Shown: positions 15,377 to 24,145, counted from the stretch's first letter. The stretch is DNA of 64,000 bases from CBDFGQ01 sp965247295 (GCA_965247295.1 CBDFGQ010000006.1:186001-250000), one strand, 5' to 3'. Notes: generated by a model from the sequence alone, not told the origin. Numbers and translations are program-made.

Positions 15377-18300
15377 ATGACCACTCTAGGCATAGGCTCC
15401 ATAGTGGACGTAAAGGCAACCATCGCCCCTTCGGGCAGGATACAACGGGGCTTCGGTAGGACTCTCCTGCTGACCACGGACACCACCCTTGATGCCGGTG
15501 CAGGCAGGGTACGGGCCTTTGCCAGCATGGACGAGGTGGCCCGTGTGTTCGCCCCGGACTCCAGTCCTTACCAGGCGGCCCAGGTCTACTTTTCCCAGGT
15601 GCCCTACCCCCGGAACCTGGTGATAGGCCGGTGGGTGGATACCAGTGACCCCGCTCAGTTGACCGGAGGAGTACCACTGGCTCTGGAGGAGATAACGGGC
15701 CGCCCTACCGTGCTAACCGGGGGCAGCCCGGCGTCGCTGGATACATTCCACGGCAGGGCAACGGTCCTGACAGGGGGCAGCCCGGCATCGCTGGATACGT
15801 TCCACGGACGCGCCACGGTGCTGACCGGCGCGGGGATGGTGGCTGATCTGGTCAACTTCCATGGACGCGCCACCATGCTGACCGGCACGGGGATGGTGGC
15901 TGATCTGGTCAACTTCCACGGACGCGCCACGGTGCTGACCGGCGCGGGGATGGTGGCTGATTTGGTCAACTTCCACGGACGCGCCACGGTGCTGACCGGC
16001 ACGGGCACGGTGGCTGATTTGGTCAACTTCCACGGACGCGCCACCGTAGTCACCGGCACGGGCACGGTTGCGTCCCTGACGACGCTTCAGGGCATCACCA
16101 GCGGGACCGTCACCTTCCTGGGCCAGACGGTCACCGGACTAGATTTCTCCTCGGACACCGACCTCGACGGTGTGGCCACCACGCTCCAGACCGCGCTCAG
16201 AGCCACCAGCTCCACAGACCTGGACAACGTAGAGGTCGACTATGACAGCGCCGCCTCGGCGTTTGTCGTCACTCTGCCCTTGGACTCCACTACTGGGGTT
16301 GTGCCCACCGCAAGCGCCGCCTTCACCGGCGATGACGCCGACGAGCTGGGCTTGGACACCGCCACCATCGTCAACGGCGTCGACGCCATCGTGTCCGGTA
16401 GCGTTACGTTCCTGGGCCAGACTGTGACCGGGCTGGACTTCTCCGACGTGACGGACTACGACGGCGTGGCCTCTGTGCTTCAGACGGCGCTCAGGGCAAC
16501 GTCCGCCATCAGCCTCGATGAGGTGGAGGTTGTCTACGACGGGACTGCGTTTGTCGTGACGATACCTCTAGACAGCAGCGGGGCGGCAACCAGTGTCAGC
16601 GCGGCGTTCACCGGGGACGACTCGGATGAGCTGGGACTGGACACCGCAACCATAGTGGACGGCGTAAGCGCCATACAGTCCGGGAGCGTTACGTTCCTTT
16701 CGGAGACGGTAACCGGCCTGGACTTCTCCGACGTGACCGACTACGACGATGTGGCCTCTGTGCTCCAGACCGCGCTCCGGGCCACCAGCTCCACAGACCT
16801 GGACAACATGGAAGTCGCCTACGACAGTACCGCCTCGGCATTTGTGGTGACGATCCCTCTAGACAGCAGCGGGGCGGCCACCTCGGTCAGCGCGGCCTTC
16901 ACCGGAACCGAGTCCGACGAGCTGGGCTTGGACACCGCCACCATCGTCAATGGTGTTGACGCCATCGTGTCCGGCAGCGTGACCTTCCTTTCGGAGACGG
17001 TCACCGGCCTGGACTTCTCCGACGTCACCGACTATGACGGGGTGGCCGCAGTAGTCCAGACCGCTCTACGGGCAACGTCCGCCACCAGCCTCGATGAGGT
17101 GGAGGTCGACTACGACAGCACTGCCGCGGCATTTGTGGTGACGATCCCTCTAGACAGCAGCGGGGTGGCCACCTCGGTCAGTGCGGCGTTCACCGGAACC
17201 GAGTCCGACGAGTTGGGGCTGGACACTGCCACGATCGTCAATGGCGTTGACGCCATCACGTCCGGCAGCGTGACCTTCCTGAGCCAGACCGTGACGGGGC
17301 TGGACTTCTCCGACGTCACCGACTACGACGATGTGGCCGCAGTAGTCCAGACCGCTCTACGGGCCACCTCAGAGACAGATTTGGATCAGCTCGAAGTCGC
17401 CTACGACGGGTCTGCGTTCGTCGTGACGCTGCCTTTGGACTCCAGCACTGGGGTTGTGCCGACTGCAAGCGCCGCCTTCACCGGCGATGACGCGGACGAG
17501 CTGGGGTTGGACACTGCCACGATCGTCAATGGCGTGGACGCCATCACATCCGGGGCCGTCACCTTTCTGGGGCAGACGATTACAGGCCTGGACTTCTCCA
17601 GCGTGACGGACTACGACGGAGTGGCCTCGGTTCTTCGGACAGACCTTAGGGCCACCAACGCCTCCGGCTTGACCAATGTGGAGGTCGCCTATGACAGCGC
17701 CGGGTCTGCGTTCGTCGTGACGATACCTCTAGACAGCAGCGGGGTGACCACCAGCGTCAGTGCCGCCTTCACTGGTGATGACGCCGACGAGCTGGGACTA
17801 GACTCTGCAACCATAGTAGACGGCGTGGATGCCATCACATCCGGCAGCGTCACCTTCCTTTCGGAAACGGTAACCGGCCTGGATTTCTCCAGCGTGGAGG
17901 ACTATGACGGGGTGGCCTCCGTGCTCCAGACCGCTCTACGGGGAACGTCCAGTGCGGACCTCGATGAGGTGGAGGTGGCCTACGGCGGGTCGGCGTTCGT
18001 CGTGACGCTGCCCCTCGACTCCACTACCGGTGCCGCCACCGCAGTGATTGACCCCTTCACTGGCAACTCTGCCGTTCCCCTGGGTCTGGACACGGTGGAC
18101 ACGACGCCAGGGATAGATGGCATTGGTGCTGGTTCCCTGTCGTGGCAGGGTTCCACCATAACCGGCCTGGACTTCACCAACGCCACTTCCTACGCAGATG
18201 TGGCCCAGACGCTCCAGACCGCCCTCAGAGCTGTAAGGGCCGCAGCAAGGGCGGACCTGCGCAGCGCGACAGTCACCTATCATCCAGCCGGGTTCTTCCT

Positions 18301-19309
18301 AGTGGAGTTGGGTTTCGACCCCTCCGACGATGAACCTTACCCTATCACCGGCTACATGGCAGATGTTGCCCAGGGAGTAGCTTCCGATCTCAGTCTGGAT
18401 AGCGATTCGGGGGGCATCATCACCCAGGGTCATACCACCGAGACCATCGAGGAGGGCATGAGCGCCATAGGCGCGCTGGACGACAGCTGGTACTTCGTGG
18501 CCCTGGATTCAGGTATCACGGCGGCCATAGACCTCCTTGCCCTGTCCCGATGGGTCCAGGCGGCCAACAACTACATGCTGGCCCTGGACGTGGCGGGGGA
18601 CAGCGTGCTGGTGCAAGGAGAATCAACCAGTTTGGCAGCCCAAATAGCGGTCCTGGAGCCGGAGAGGACCTTCCTGGTCTGGTCCAGGACTTCCGACCAC
18701 AAGGCTCTGTCCCTGGCGGGAAGGCTCTCAACCGTGAACTTCGACGGCCAGAACACCCTCATTACAGCCAAGTTCAAGAGCCTGCCTGGAACAGTGCCAG
18801 ACGTGCTGACCACCGCCCAGAAGGAGGAGCTAGACCGTAAGAGGGTAGGCTACTACACCCGCTTCGGCCCCGATGCCATCTTCGCCGAGGGGCACACCCT
18901 GAAGCCCGGAGTGTGGATTGACTCACGGTACTGGCTGGACTGGATCACCAATGCCATACAAACCGAGGTTTACAACCTGTTGAGGCAACACCCGACGCGA
19001 GTACCCCAGACGGACTCAGGGGTCGCCAGTATCACGGCGGCCATCAATCGGGTGTGCGGGGCAGGTCGAAGGAACGGGGGCATCGCTCCGGGACAGGTAT
19101 CCGAGGCCCTGGCCCACGACATCCGGTCTGCCACGGGCAACCGGGACTTCGACGGGGCCCTAACCCTGGGATACCTGGTGTCGGTGGGCAGCATAGCCGA
19201 CCAGTCCCAGGCAAACCGGGACGCTCGCATGGCCCCTCCCATCAGTGTGTGGCTGAAGGCAAGCGGCGCTATCCACAGTGCCGAAGTAAGACTCATATTC
19301 ACCAACTAG
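15377..19309 (+). CDS. tail sheath protein (DUF3383-like) with massive repeat insertion
   Basis: A 1310-residue protein. Residues 1-105 (IVDVKATIAPSGRIQRGFG ... YFSQVPYPRNLVIGRWV) and about 1015-1310 (SWYFVALDSGITAAIDLLALSRWVQ ... TLITAKFKSLPG ... GYYTRFGPDAIFAEG) are the two parts of a DUF3383-type contractile sheath. Between them lie seven 18-19-residue units (108-238), then seven nearly identical domains of about 95 residues and one divergent, presumably native, copy (239-1014). Family members are usually 350-500 residues. The repeats would decorate the outside of each sheath ring. All repeats stay in frame, so the gene is under coding selection. Confidence 0.85.
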   Translation: MTTLGIGSIVDVKATIAPSGRIQRGFGRTLLLTTDTTLDAGAGRVRAFASMDEVARVFAPDSSPYQAAQVYFSQVPYPRNLVIGRWVDTSDPAQLTGGVPLALEEITGRPTVLTGGSPASLDTFHGRATVLTGGSPASLDTFHGRATVLTGAGMVADLVNFHGRATMLTGTGMVADLVNFHGRATVLTGAGMVADLVNFHGRATVLTGTGTVADLVNFHGRATVVTGTGTVASLTTLQGITSGTVTFLGQTVTGLDFSSDTDLDGVATTLQTALRATSSTDLDNVEVDYDSAASAFVVTLPLDSTTGVVPTASAAFTGDDADELGLDTATIVNGVDAIVSGSVTFLGQTVTGLDFSDVTDYDGVASVLQTALRATSAISLDEVEVVYDGTAFVVTIPLDSSGAATSVSAAFTGDDSDELGLDTATIVDGVSAIQSGSVTFLSETVTGLDFSDVTDYDDVASVLQTALRATSSTDLDNMEVAYDSTASAFVVTIPLDSSGAATSVSAAFTGTESDELGLDTATIVNGVDAIVSGSVTFLSETVTGLDFSDVTDYDGVAAVVQTALRATSATSLDEVEVDYDSTAAAFVVTIPLDSSGVATSVSAAFTGTESDELGLDTATIVNGVDAITSGSVTFLSQTVTGLDFSDVTDYDDVAAVVQTALRATSETDLDQLEVAYDGSAFVVTLPLDSSTGVVPTASAAFTGDDADELGLDTATIVNGVDAITSGAVTFLGQTITGLDFSSVTDYDGVASVLRTDLRATNASGLTNVEVAYDSAGSAFVVTIPLDSSGVTTSVSAAFTGDDADELGLDSATIVDGVDAITSGSVTFLSETVTGLDFSSVEDYDGVASVLQTALRGTSSADLDEVEVAYGGSAFVVTLPLDSTTGAATAVIDPFTGNSAVPLGLDTVDTTPGIDGIGAGSLSWQGSTITGLDFTNATSYADVAQTLQTALRAVRAAARADLRSATVTYHPAGFFLVELGFDPSDDEPYPITGYMADVAQGVASDLSLDSDSGGIITQGHTTETIEEGMSAIGALDDSWYFVALDSGITAAIDLLALSRWVQAANNYMLALDVAGDSVLVQGESTSLAAQIAVLEPERTFLVWSRTSDHKALSLAGRLSTVNFDGQNTLITAKFKSLPGTVPDVLTTAQKEELDRKRVGYYTRFGPDAIFAEGHTLKPGVWIDSRYWLDWITNAIQTEVYNLLRQHPTRVPQTDSGVASITAAINRVCGAGRRNGGIAPGQVSEALAHDIRSATGNRDFDGALTLGYLVSVGSIADQSQANRDARMAPPISVWLKASGAIHSAEVRLIFTN
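15698..16090 (+). repeat. seven tandem 54-57-bp units in the sheath gene
   Basis: Seven tandem units encode GRATVLTGxGxVADLVNFH-type peptides of 18 or 19 residues. The first two differ (GGSPASLDTFH) and the last ends in TTLQ where the long domains begin. Units 3-6 are almost identical at DNA level, which suggests recent unequal recombination. Six such units occur in the prophage 2 sheath (48748-49089). Confidence 0.9.
16091..18418 (+). repeat. eight tandem domains of about 285-291 bp in the sheath gene
   Basis: Unit starts are 16091, 16376, 16661, 16952, 17243, 17531, 17822 and 18110. Each encodes SGSVTFLxQTVTGLDFSxVTDYDGV, then LQTALRATS, EVxYD, FVVTIPLDSSG, SAAFTG and DELGLDTATI. The first seven are close to each other; the eighth (GAGSLSWQGSTITGLDF) is divergent and leads into the sheath core. 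The pattern is that of the beta-rich insertion domain native to DUF3383 sheaths. Confidence 0.9.
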
Positions 19310-19324
19310 CTAAGGAGGACAAAG

Positions 19325-19783
19325 ATGCAACTCTCGCTACATGAAACCACATTCATAATCAACGAGCACAAAGTCCAGGGATGGTCTGAGGACGCAGGTG
19401 CCCTTACCTTGCCCGACGCCTTTGAGTTTGCGACTGTGAGGAGGGGAGCCACCGGGGACATGGTGGCCTTCAGCACCGGGGACCGGGGAGGCCCGGTCTC
19501 CCTGAGCCTTCTGCCCACCTCTCCCTCGTTGTCTTTCTTCATGAAGCAGGTGACCGCCATCCGCGAAGGCAAGAGGGTGATATGGGAAGGGAGCGTGGAG
19601 TACACGCCTACAGGAGCCCGCGTTGACCTAACGCGGGGAATCCTCATGTCGGGACCCCTGGGGTTTACATTGGGCAAGGGGGACGTGGGAAACATGACCT
19701 TCACCTGGGAGTTCGAGGATATCGTCCCCAACTTCGATAGCGTCAAGTTCCCCATCCCAGCCTCAGAGAATGGAGGTAGCTAG
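19325..19783 (+). CDS. tail tube protein (DUF3277-like)
   Basis: A 152-residue protein after AAGGAGG. The signature LPDAFEFATVRRGATGDMVAFSTGDRGGPVSLSLLPTSPS and the closing GNMTFTWEFEDI fit the small tube proteins that follow the sheath in DUF3383-type tails. It polymerises into the inner tube. A clear paralogue lies three frames downstream (20435-20833). The prophage 2 equivalent is 51957-52460. Confidence 0.8.
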   Translation: MQLSLHETTFIINEHKVQGWSEDAGALTLPDAFEFATVRRGATGDMVAFSTGDRGGPVSLSLLPTSPSLSFFMKQVTAIREGKRVIWEGSVEYTPTGARVDLTRGILMSGPLGFTLGKGDVGNMTFTWEFEDIVPNFDSVKFPIPASENGGS

Positions 19784-19785
19784 AG

Positions 19786-20247
19786 ATGGTTTCACTAAGT
19801 AACATAAGTAGGAATCTTACCGACACCGAGTTTGAGATCGGCGGGACCCGGTTTTTCATCTCCAAGCTGTCGGCTGTGGCAGGCTTCGACCTGCTGGAGG
19901 TCATCAGGCATGAGCTGGGCAAGTCCACATCTCTGCGTGTGCCCGATGCAATGTCCGAGGGAGCCGTGGACTCCTTGCTCCAGATGGTCCTTTCCCTGGA
20001 CCCGTCCTTCGTGGCCTACGTTCGGAAGATACTCTTCGAGAGGGTGGCCTTCTCAAATCGCCTTGCGGTGGACCCGCAGTCGTTGTCAGGGTCTGAGGAC
20101 ATGGCCTTCGGTGGCCTGGAGCCTGTGGCAATATACGAGGTGCTGGCGAGGGCCTTGGCGGTAAATTTTACCGGGTCGTGGCAATACGCCGTCTCAAAGT
20201 TCCAGAACGTAAGCCTGGGTTCGATCCCGTCCACCCCATCGGAATAA
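19786..20247 (+). CDS. tail assembly chaperone, short form
   Basis: A 153-residue protein two bases after the tube gene. It has FEIGGTRFFISKLSAVAGFDLLEVIRHELGK, a helical middle and LEPVAIYEVLARALAVNFTG. Tail assembly chaperones sit between tube and tape-measure genes and coat the tape measure during tail building. Residues 126-128 are encoded by gtA AAT TTT, a canonical -1 slippery heptamer, and an open -1 frame continues after it, so this is the G-like short product. Confidence 0.8.
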   Translation: MVSLSNISRNLTDTEFEIGGTRFFISKLSAVAGFDLLEVIRHELGKSTSLRVPDAMSEGAVDSLLQMVLSLDPSFVAYVRKILFERVAFSNRLAVDPQSLSGSEDMAFGGLEPVAIYEVLARALAVNFTGSWQYAVSKFQNVSLGSIPSTPSE

Positions 20248-20420
20248 GGCGGCCCTTCTTCAGTGCTATCATCGATGCAGGGCTGTGCTTTATGGATGCC
20301 CTGAAGGAGACCCTCGACTTGGACGATGCCTGCGACCTTAACGAGCAACTGATGGCGCATGTGGAGAACGAGCACAGAGCCCACGACCACGCCGAGAAGA
20401 AGGCTAAGGAGAAGAAGTAG
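19786..20420 (+). CDS. tail assembly chaperone, -1 frameshift long form
   Basis: A programmed -1 shift on A AAT TTT (20163-20169) would join the first 128 residues to an 83-residue extension starting YRVVAIRRLKVPERK and containing DPVHPIGIRRPFF, LKETLDLDDACDLNEQLM and a Lys-rich end, giving about 211 residues. The extension is conserved in prophage 2 (GFEPVRPLGINPFF ... LDLDEAMELHEQL) in the same relative frame after the same heptamer. This mirrors lambda G/GT, where the T extension contacts the tube protein. The extension has no convincing start of its own. Confidence 0.8.
20163..20169 (+). promoter_or_regulatory. -1 ribosomal slippery site A AAT TTT
   Basis: The heptamer AAATTTT is positioned X XXY YYZ in the chaperone frame. 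The identical heptamer, with the same flanking GT and AC, occurs at 52859-52865 in the other prophage. Confidence 0.8.
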
Positions 20421-20434
20421 GTGGGAGGAGCAGT

Positions 20435-20833
20435 ATGATAATCCCGGCAGAAACCCTGAGCGTTACCCTGAACGGACACGTAGTGCTGGGACTCAGCACA
20501 CTTGAGATTCCTGATACTGTTGAGCTTGACACCGTTCGTAGGGGAGCCACCGGGGATATGCTGACTTCTGCCACTGGCGAGTACGGTGGGACCCTTTCCA
20601 TCATGCTGCAACCTGGCGCCCCATCGCTTTCGTTCCTGGGGCAGCAGATGAAGGCAGTGCTGGGTGGCGGATTCGTGAACTGGGAAGGGAGTGTCAAGGA
20701 CGCCAAGCATGGATACGTTCTGAGGCTTATGCACGGTGTTATGACCAGCGCGCCAATGGGAACGCTTATGGACGAGGCGGCAGACAAGACGTTCACATTC
20801 AAGTTTGAGAGACTGTACTACGAGGTCATCTAG
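20435..20833 (+). CDS. second tube-like tail protein (paralogue)
   Basis: A 132-residue protein after GGGAGGAGC. It shares the family signature with the tube gene at 19325: VELDTVRRGATGDMLTSATGEYGGTLSIML, FVNWEGSVKD and a final DKTFTFKFERLYYEVI. The two paralogues flank the chaperone, so one is likely the polymerising tube and the other a tube initiator or terminator ring. This one is the more conserved between prophages (compare 53124-53498). Confidence 0.75.
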   Translation: MIIPAETLSVTLNGHVVLGLSTLEIPDTVELDTVRRGATGDMLTSATGEYGGTLSIMLQPGAPSLSFLGQQMKAVLGGGFVNWEGSVKDAKHGYVLRLMHGVMTSAPMGTLMDEAADKTFTFKFERLYYEVI

Positions 20834-20848
20834 CAAGTAGGAGGAGCC

Positions 20849-21130
20849 ATGACCAAGGAAGCCCGGATCGTGTTCGGTCTGAATGACCTGGTGGGTGTCC
20901 GGTTCCAGTGTTCCAAGTGCCAGGGAGAGATAGTGCAACACCTCAACGGACTCCACTGGTATCTGCCTGGATTTTGTCCCATGTGCCAGGTCTCATTGGA
21001 TAAAGAAATGGTGGACCGGGACGGAATGGACGAGCTAGTGCTACTGATCCGGCGGCTGTCGAAAGTCTCCGACCCAAAGATCAAGCTCCGGTTCGAGCTG
21101 GACGGCTCTGCTGTGGAGGCGGAGGGCTAG
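20849..21130 (+). CDS. small zinc-ribbon protein
   Basis: A 93-residue protein following AGGAGG. Two CxxC pairs, FQCSKCQGEIVQ and FCPMCQVSLD, form a zinc ribbon. The C-terminal half is helical (MDELVLLIRRLSK) and ends with a beta strand (KLRFELDGSAVEAEG). A close homologue follows the tube paralogue in prophage 2 (53542-53823). Its place between tube and tape-measure genes suggests a tail-assembly or regulatory helper; the function is unknown. Confidence 0.65.
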   Translation: MTKEARIVFGLNDLVGVRFQCSKCQGEIVQHLNGLHWYLPGFCPMCQVSLDKEMVDRDGMDELVLLIRRLSKVSDPKIKLRFELDGSAVEAEG

Positions 21131-21151
21131 TAGGAAAGGAAGAATGTTAGA

Positions 21152-21493
21152 ATGACTGACGAAGAGCGCGACAATGCAGCCATAGGAGCCCTCGTTGTCG
21201 AATACGAGGCCAACGAACGACGCATCGGAACTGTGAGCGCGGTCCTCTACAGAATCGGCGAAGACCTCCGACACCTAGAAGCCGCTCTGCAAACCTATCG
21301 GTCTAGTATTACGGCAACAGAGTCCGAGTTCCACCTAGATCATAGTGGGCACAGACGGTCTGTTCCCCGTTCGTCCGTCTCGTTCGACGACATACGCGAC
21401 TACGTAGATGCATGGCACGAAGCGCTTGCCACCAAAGGGCGGCTGGAGGAATGCCTGCAGCAGGCCGGCCTTGAGAAGCTCATTGAGAAGTAA
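21152..21493 (+). CDS. hypothetical protein, helical
   Basis: A 113-residue protein after AGGAAAGGAAG. It is acidic at the start (MTDEERDNAAIGALVVEYEANERRIG), then helical, with YRIGEDLRHLEAALQTYR and KGRLEECLQQAGLEKLIEK at the end, suggesting coiled coils. No domain is recognised and no counterpart survives in prophage 2, where this part was lost around the IS insertion. Confidence 0.6.
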   Translation: MTDEERDNAAIGALVVEYEANERRIGTVSAVLYRIGEDLRHLEAALQTYRSSITATESEFHLDHSGHRRSVPRSSVSFDDIRDYVDAWHEALATKGRLEECLQQAGLEKLIEK

Positions 21494-21507
21494 CGAGGAG
21501 GCACACC

Positions 21508-21870
21508 ATGAAGAGACACATCCAGGTAGCCATGCTGGGGCTTATCGTCCTGATAGTGGGAGTGGTAGCAGCGTGTGGGGGCGGTCCAGGACAGCGTGCC
21601 TGTGACTACTTCCGGGATGATTATTTCACCAAGTACCTTAGGGAGTTGCCCTACGTAGATGACCATGCGCCTGTCCAGGAAGAGACTGAGAAAGTCTGGG
21701 AGTTGGCCCAGGACGCAGAGCCTGAGATTCGGACTGCTGGTACCGCGCTGCTTGCAAAGACCACCCAAGACTACAACGACCCGTATGGCGACGCCGTCTC
21801 TGACGCTCATACTCAGATGATCCGCGCTTGCAAGGTACACGGATACTGGGAGGATCGGCCCCTGGAGTAA
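21508..21870 (+). CDS. phage-encoded lipoprotein
   Basis: A 120-residue protein after GAGGAGG. It has a charged start (MKRHIQ), a hydrophobic stretch and a lipobox VAAC with Cys at residue 23, followed by GGG: a lipoprotein signal peptide for export and lipid anchoring. The mature part contains two further Cys residues and is acidic. A lipoprotein inside a tail operon is cargo-like; superinfection-exclusion lipoproteins are the known precedent, but this role is inference. It is absent from prophage 2. Confidence 0.75.
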   Translation: MKRHIQVAMLGLIVLIVGVVAACGGGPGQRACDYFRDDYFTKYLRELPYVDDHAPVQEETEKVWELAQDAEPEIRTAGTALLAKTTQDYNDPYGDAVSDAHTQMIRACKVHGYWEDRPLE

Positions 21871-21898
21871 CAGAGAACCGATTAGGGGAGGTGTTTCA

Positions 21899-24145
21899 AT
21901 GGCAACGACGGTACTAGATGAACTGATAACGATCTTTGGCTTCAAGGCCAACACCAAGGACTTGGACAAGATCAACCAGAAGATCAAGAATGTCCAGGGC
22001 TCGATCAATAAGGTGGCGAAGGGCTTTGCCATAGCTGGCGCTGCACTTACGGGAGTCGGCGTAGCCGTGGTGAAGGCCAGTTTGTCCTATGAAGAGGCCA
22101 TCAACGATCTGCGCGTCTTCACGGACTTGACCGAGGACAGTATTGACAAATTGAAAGATCAAGCCCGGGAGTTGGGCAAGGGAGGGCGCTTTGGGGCAAA
22201 GGAAGTCCTCGCCGGTCAACGAGCCTTGTTTCAGGGGCAGTTCTCGCTTAACGAAGTCTTAAGGGAGATGGGACACATAGTCAATTCGGCTACCGCTTCG
22301 CTTGTCCCGTTGGACCAAAGAGCGCAAGAGGTGGTGACCATCCTCAAGCAATGGAAGCTGGAAGCGTCGGATACGCAGGACGTGACCGATCTTCTGGGGG
22401 CGGCTTCCAAGCAGGCGGGCTTCGACATAAAGGTGCTGCCCCGCACTCTTGGTACCATCGCCCCCCTAGCCCACGAAGTAGGGCTCAGTCTACAGGGTGC
22501 TATTGCTGAGATCGTTACTCTAGGTGAGCAGGCTGGAGGTGGTTCAAGGGGATTTCAATCGGCTGCGAGCGCCATCGAGATACTGCTTCGAGAACTTACT
22601 GAGCTTGAAAAAGGCAGCCCGGGTGACCTGCTGCTGCGTCAGCTACAGATAGACCCTAGCGAGATCGGAAAGACCGTCGGGCTAAGGGAGATATTCGAGA
22701 GCTTGGAAGGCGCGTCCAGAGATGCACTGGAGAAGGTGTTCGGGCCTGAGTATATCAGCGACGTCCTGCTACGCACCTCTCCCGAGGCCATTGCACGGGC
22801 AGAGGAAGTGTCGGATGCCCTTCTTGACGTTATGGGTACGGCCAAAGAAATGGCAGAAGAGAAGAACATGGGACTACCCGGCGCTTGGGCGGACTTCACA
22901 TCGGCCCTAACGGATGTGCAGATAGCTCTCGGTGAATCGGGAGTCTCCAAGGCTGCCGGATGGCTTCTTAAGAAGCTACGTGACCTGCTATGGGTCATCA
23001 GTAGTGCTCCAGGCCCATTGAAGGCTTTCGCTGGCGCTGTCATCATATCTGGACCCATCTTGATCGGCGCTGCAGCGGCAGCCAAAATCCTGGCCTGGTC
23101 TTTGGATTCCTCTCTGGTAAGAGCCATCGGCAGATTGGCAAGGGCAATCTATACCACGTTCGTTCCCTCACTAGTCAGAGCCAAGATTCATATGATTGTG
23201 ACCTCTGGTGCAGCCCGGGGCATGTGGGCAGCGATCACCGGCCCCATAGGGCTAGTTATCGCGGCCTTCGCCCTCCTTGGCTTCGTGGTCTACAAGTTCC
23301 GGCGTCAGATACTCGGCGCGCTCAAGGCTGTGTGGAGTTGGATCAAGGGCAACTGGCCGTTGCTGGTGGGCATACTTCTGGGGCCCTTCGGCATCGTCGG
23401 GGCGCTCATCTACAAGTTCAGGCGCCAGATAGTGGGTGCGCTGAAGACGGCGTTGAGTTGGGCCAAGTCCAACTGGCCTCTGCTGGTTGGCATACTGCTG
23501 GGACCCTTCGGGATTGCCGGGGCGATGATATGGAAGTTCCGGGACCAGATACTCGGTGCGTTTCAGGATGTCTGGGACTGGCTCAGGGAATCGCCCATCT
23601 TCGGTCCGGTCATAGATGGGATTCAGGCCATCATTGATTTTGTGAGCGAGCTGCCCGGCAGGGTGGTGGGCATCCTGAAGGACATCCCCGGAATGGTGGC
23701 GGATGCTATAAGGGACATACCGGGGCTCGGTGGCGCGATCAAGGTGTTTACGGGGATTGCGGACAAGATTGGCCTCTACGCCAAGGGCGGCATAGTGCCA
23801 GGACCAACCGGAAGGCCGATGCTTGCCACAGTGCATGGTGGGGAGATGGTCATCCCAGCATCAGCCAGGCAGGTAATGCTGGACATGTTCGAGGGGTTCA
23901 AGCTTGGTGCGGCGGGCCTGCCCACGCCTTCCCCCGGGGCAGCGACGATCTACCGGCAGAGCATCAACAACCGGCCCACGGTCAATATGGGGGACATAAC
24001 CATCAACATCACTACTGCCCCCGGCGCGGACAGCGGGGAGATAGCCGAGGACGTAGCGCAGAACATCGCCGACGCTGTGGATAAGGCCATAGGGAAGACA
24101 TTCCGGGACATAGCCCACGACTTCGACGGGCCGATAGAGAGATGA
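21899..24145 (+). CDS. tail tape measure protein
   Basis: A 748-residue protein, the longest helical gene of the tail. The N-terminus is coiled (DLDKINQKIKNVQGSINKVAKGF), hydrophobic spans lie at about 375-400 and 440-460, and a 40-residue unit containing WPLLVGILLGPFGI occurs twice in tandem (period 120 bp from 23291). The C-terminus has GGIVPGPTGRPMLATVHGGEMVIPA, typical of tape-measure ends. It sets the tail length and is ejected with DNA. The prophage 2 copy is truncated and has a single such repeat unit. Confidence 0.88.
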   Translation: MATTVLDELITIFGFKANTKDLDKINQKIKNVQGSINKVAKGFAIAGAALTGVGVAVVKASLSYEEAINDLRVFTDLTEDSIDKLKDQARELGKGGRFGAKEVLAGQRALFQGQFSLNEVLREMGHIVNSATASLVPLDQRAQEVVTILKQWKLEASDTQDVTDLLGAASKQAGFDIKVLPRTLGTIAPLAHEVGLSLQGAIAEIVTLGEQAGGGSRGFQSAASAIEILLRELTELEKGSPGDLLLRQLQIDPSEIGKTVGLREIFESLEGASRDALEKVFGPEYISDVLLRTSPEAIARAEEVSDALLDVMGTAKEMAEEKNMGLPGAWADFTSALTDVQIALGESGVSKAAGWLLKKLRDLLWVISSAPGPLKAFAGAVIISGPILIGAAAAAKILAWSLDSSLVRAIGRLARAIYTTFVPSLVRAKIHMIVTSGAARGMWAAITGPIGLVIAAFALLGFVVYKFRRQILGALKAVWSWIKGNWPLLVGILLGPFGIVGALIYKFRRQIVGALKTALSWAKSNWPLLVGILLGPFGIAGAMIWKFRDQILGAFQDVWDWLRESPIFGPVIDGIQAIIDFVSELPGRVVGILKDIPGMVADAIRDIPGLGGAIKVFTGIADKIGLYAKGGIVPGPTGRPMLATVHGGEMVIPASARQVMLDMFEGFKLGAAGLPTPSPGAATIYRQSINNRPTVNMGDITINITTAPGADSGEIAEDVAQNIADAVDKAIGKTFRDIAHDFDGPIER

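Noticed and set aside
15655..16065. Long minus-strand open frames over the short sheath repeats
   Set aside because: They are antisense shadows: the 57-bp units keep every frame open or closed together. The sense strand has the sheath fold, ribosome site and conservation.
15698..16090. Possible CRISPR array
   Set aside because: The units are contiguous, codon-phased and have no unique spacers, and no cas genes are present.
20178..20420. Separate 80-residue gene starting at ATG 20178
   Set aside because: No ribosome site, and the corresponding region in prophage 2 has no start; the -1 frameshift after AAATTTT explains both.
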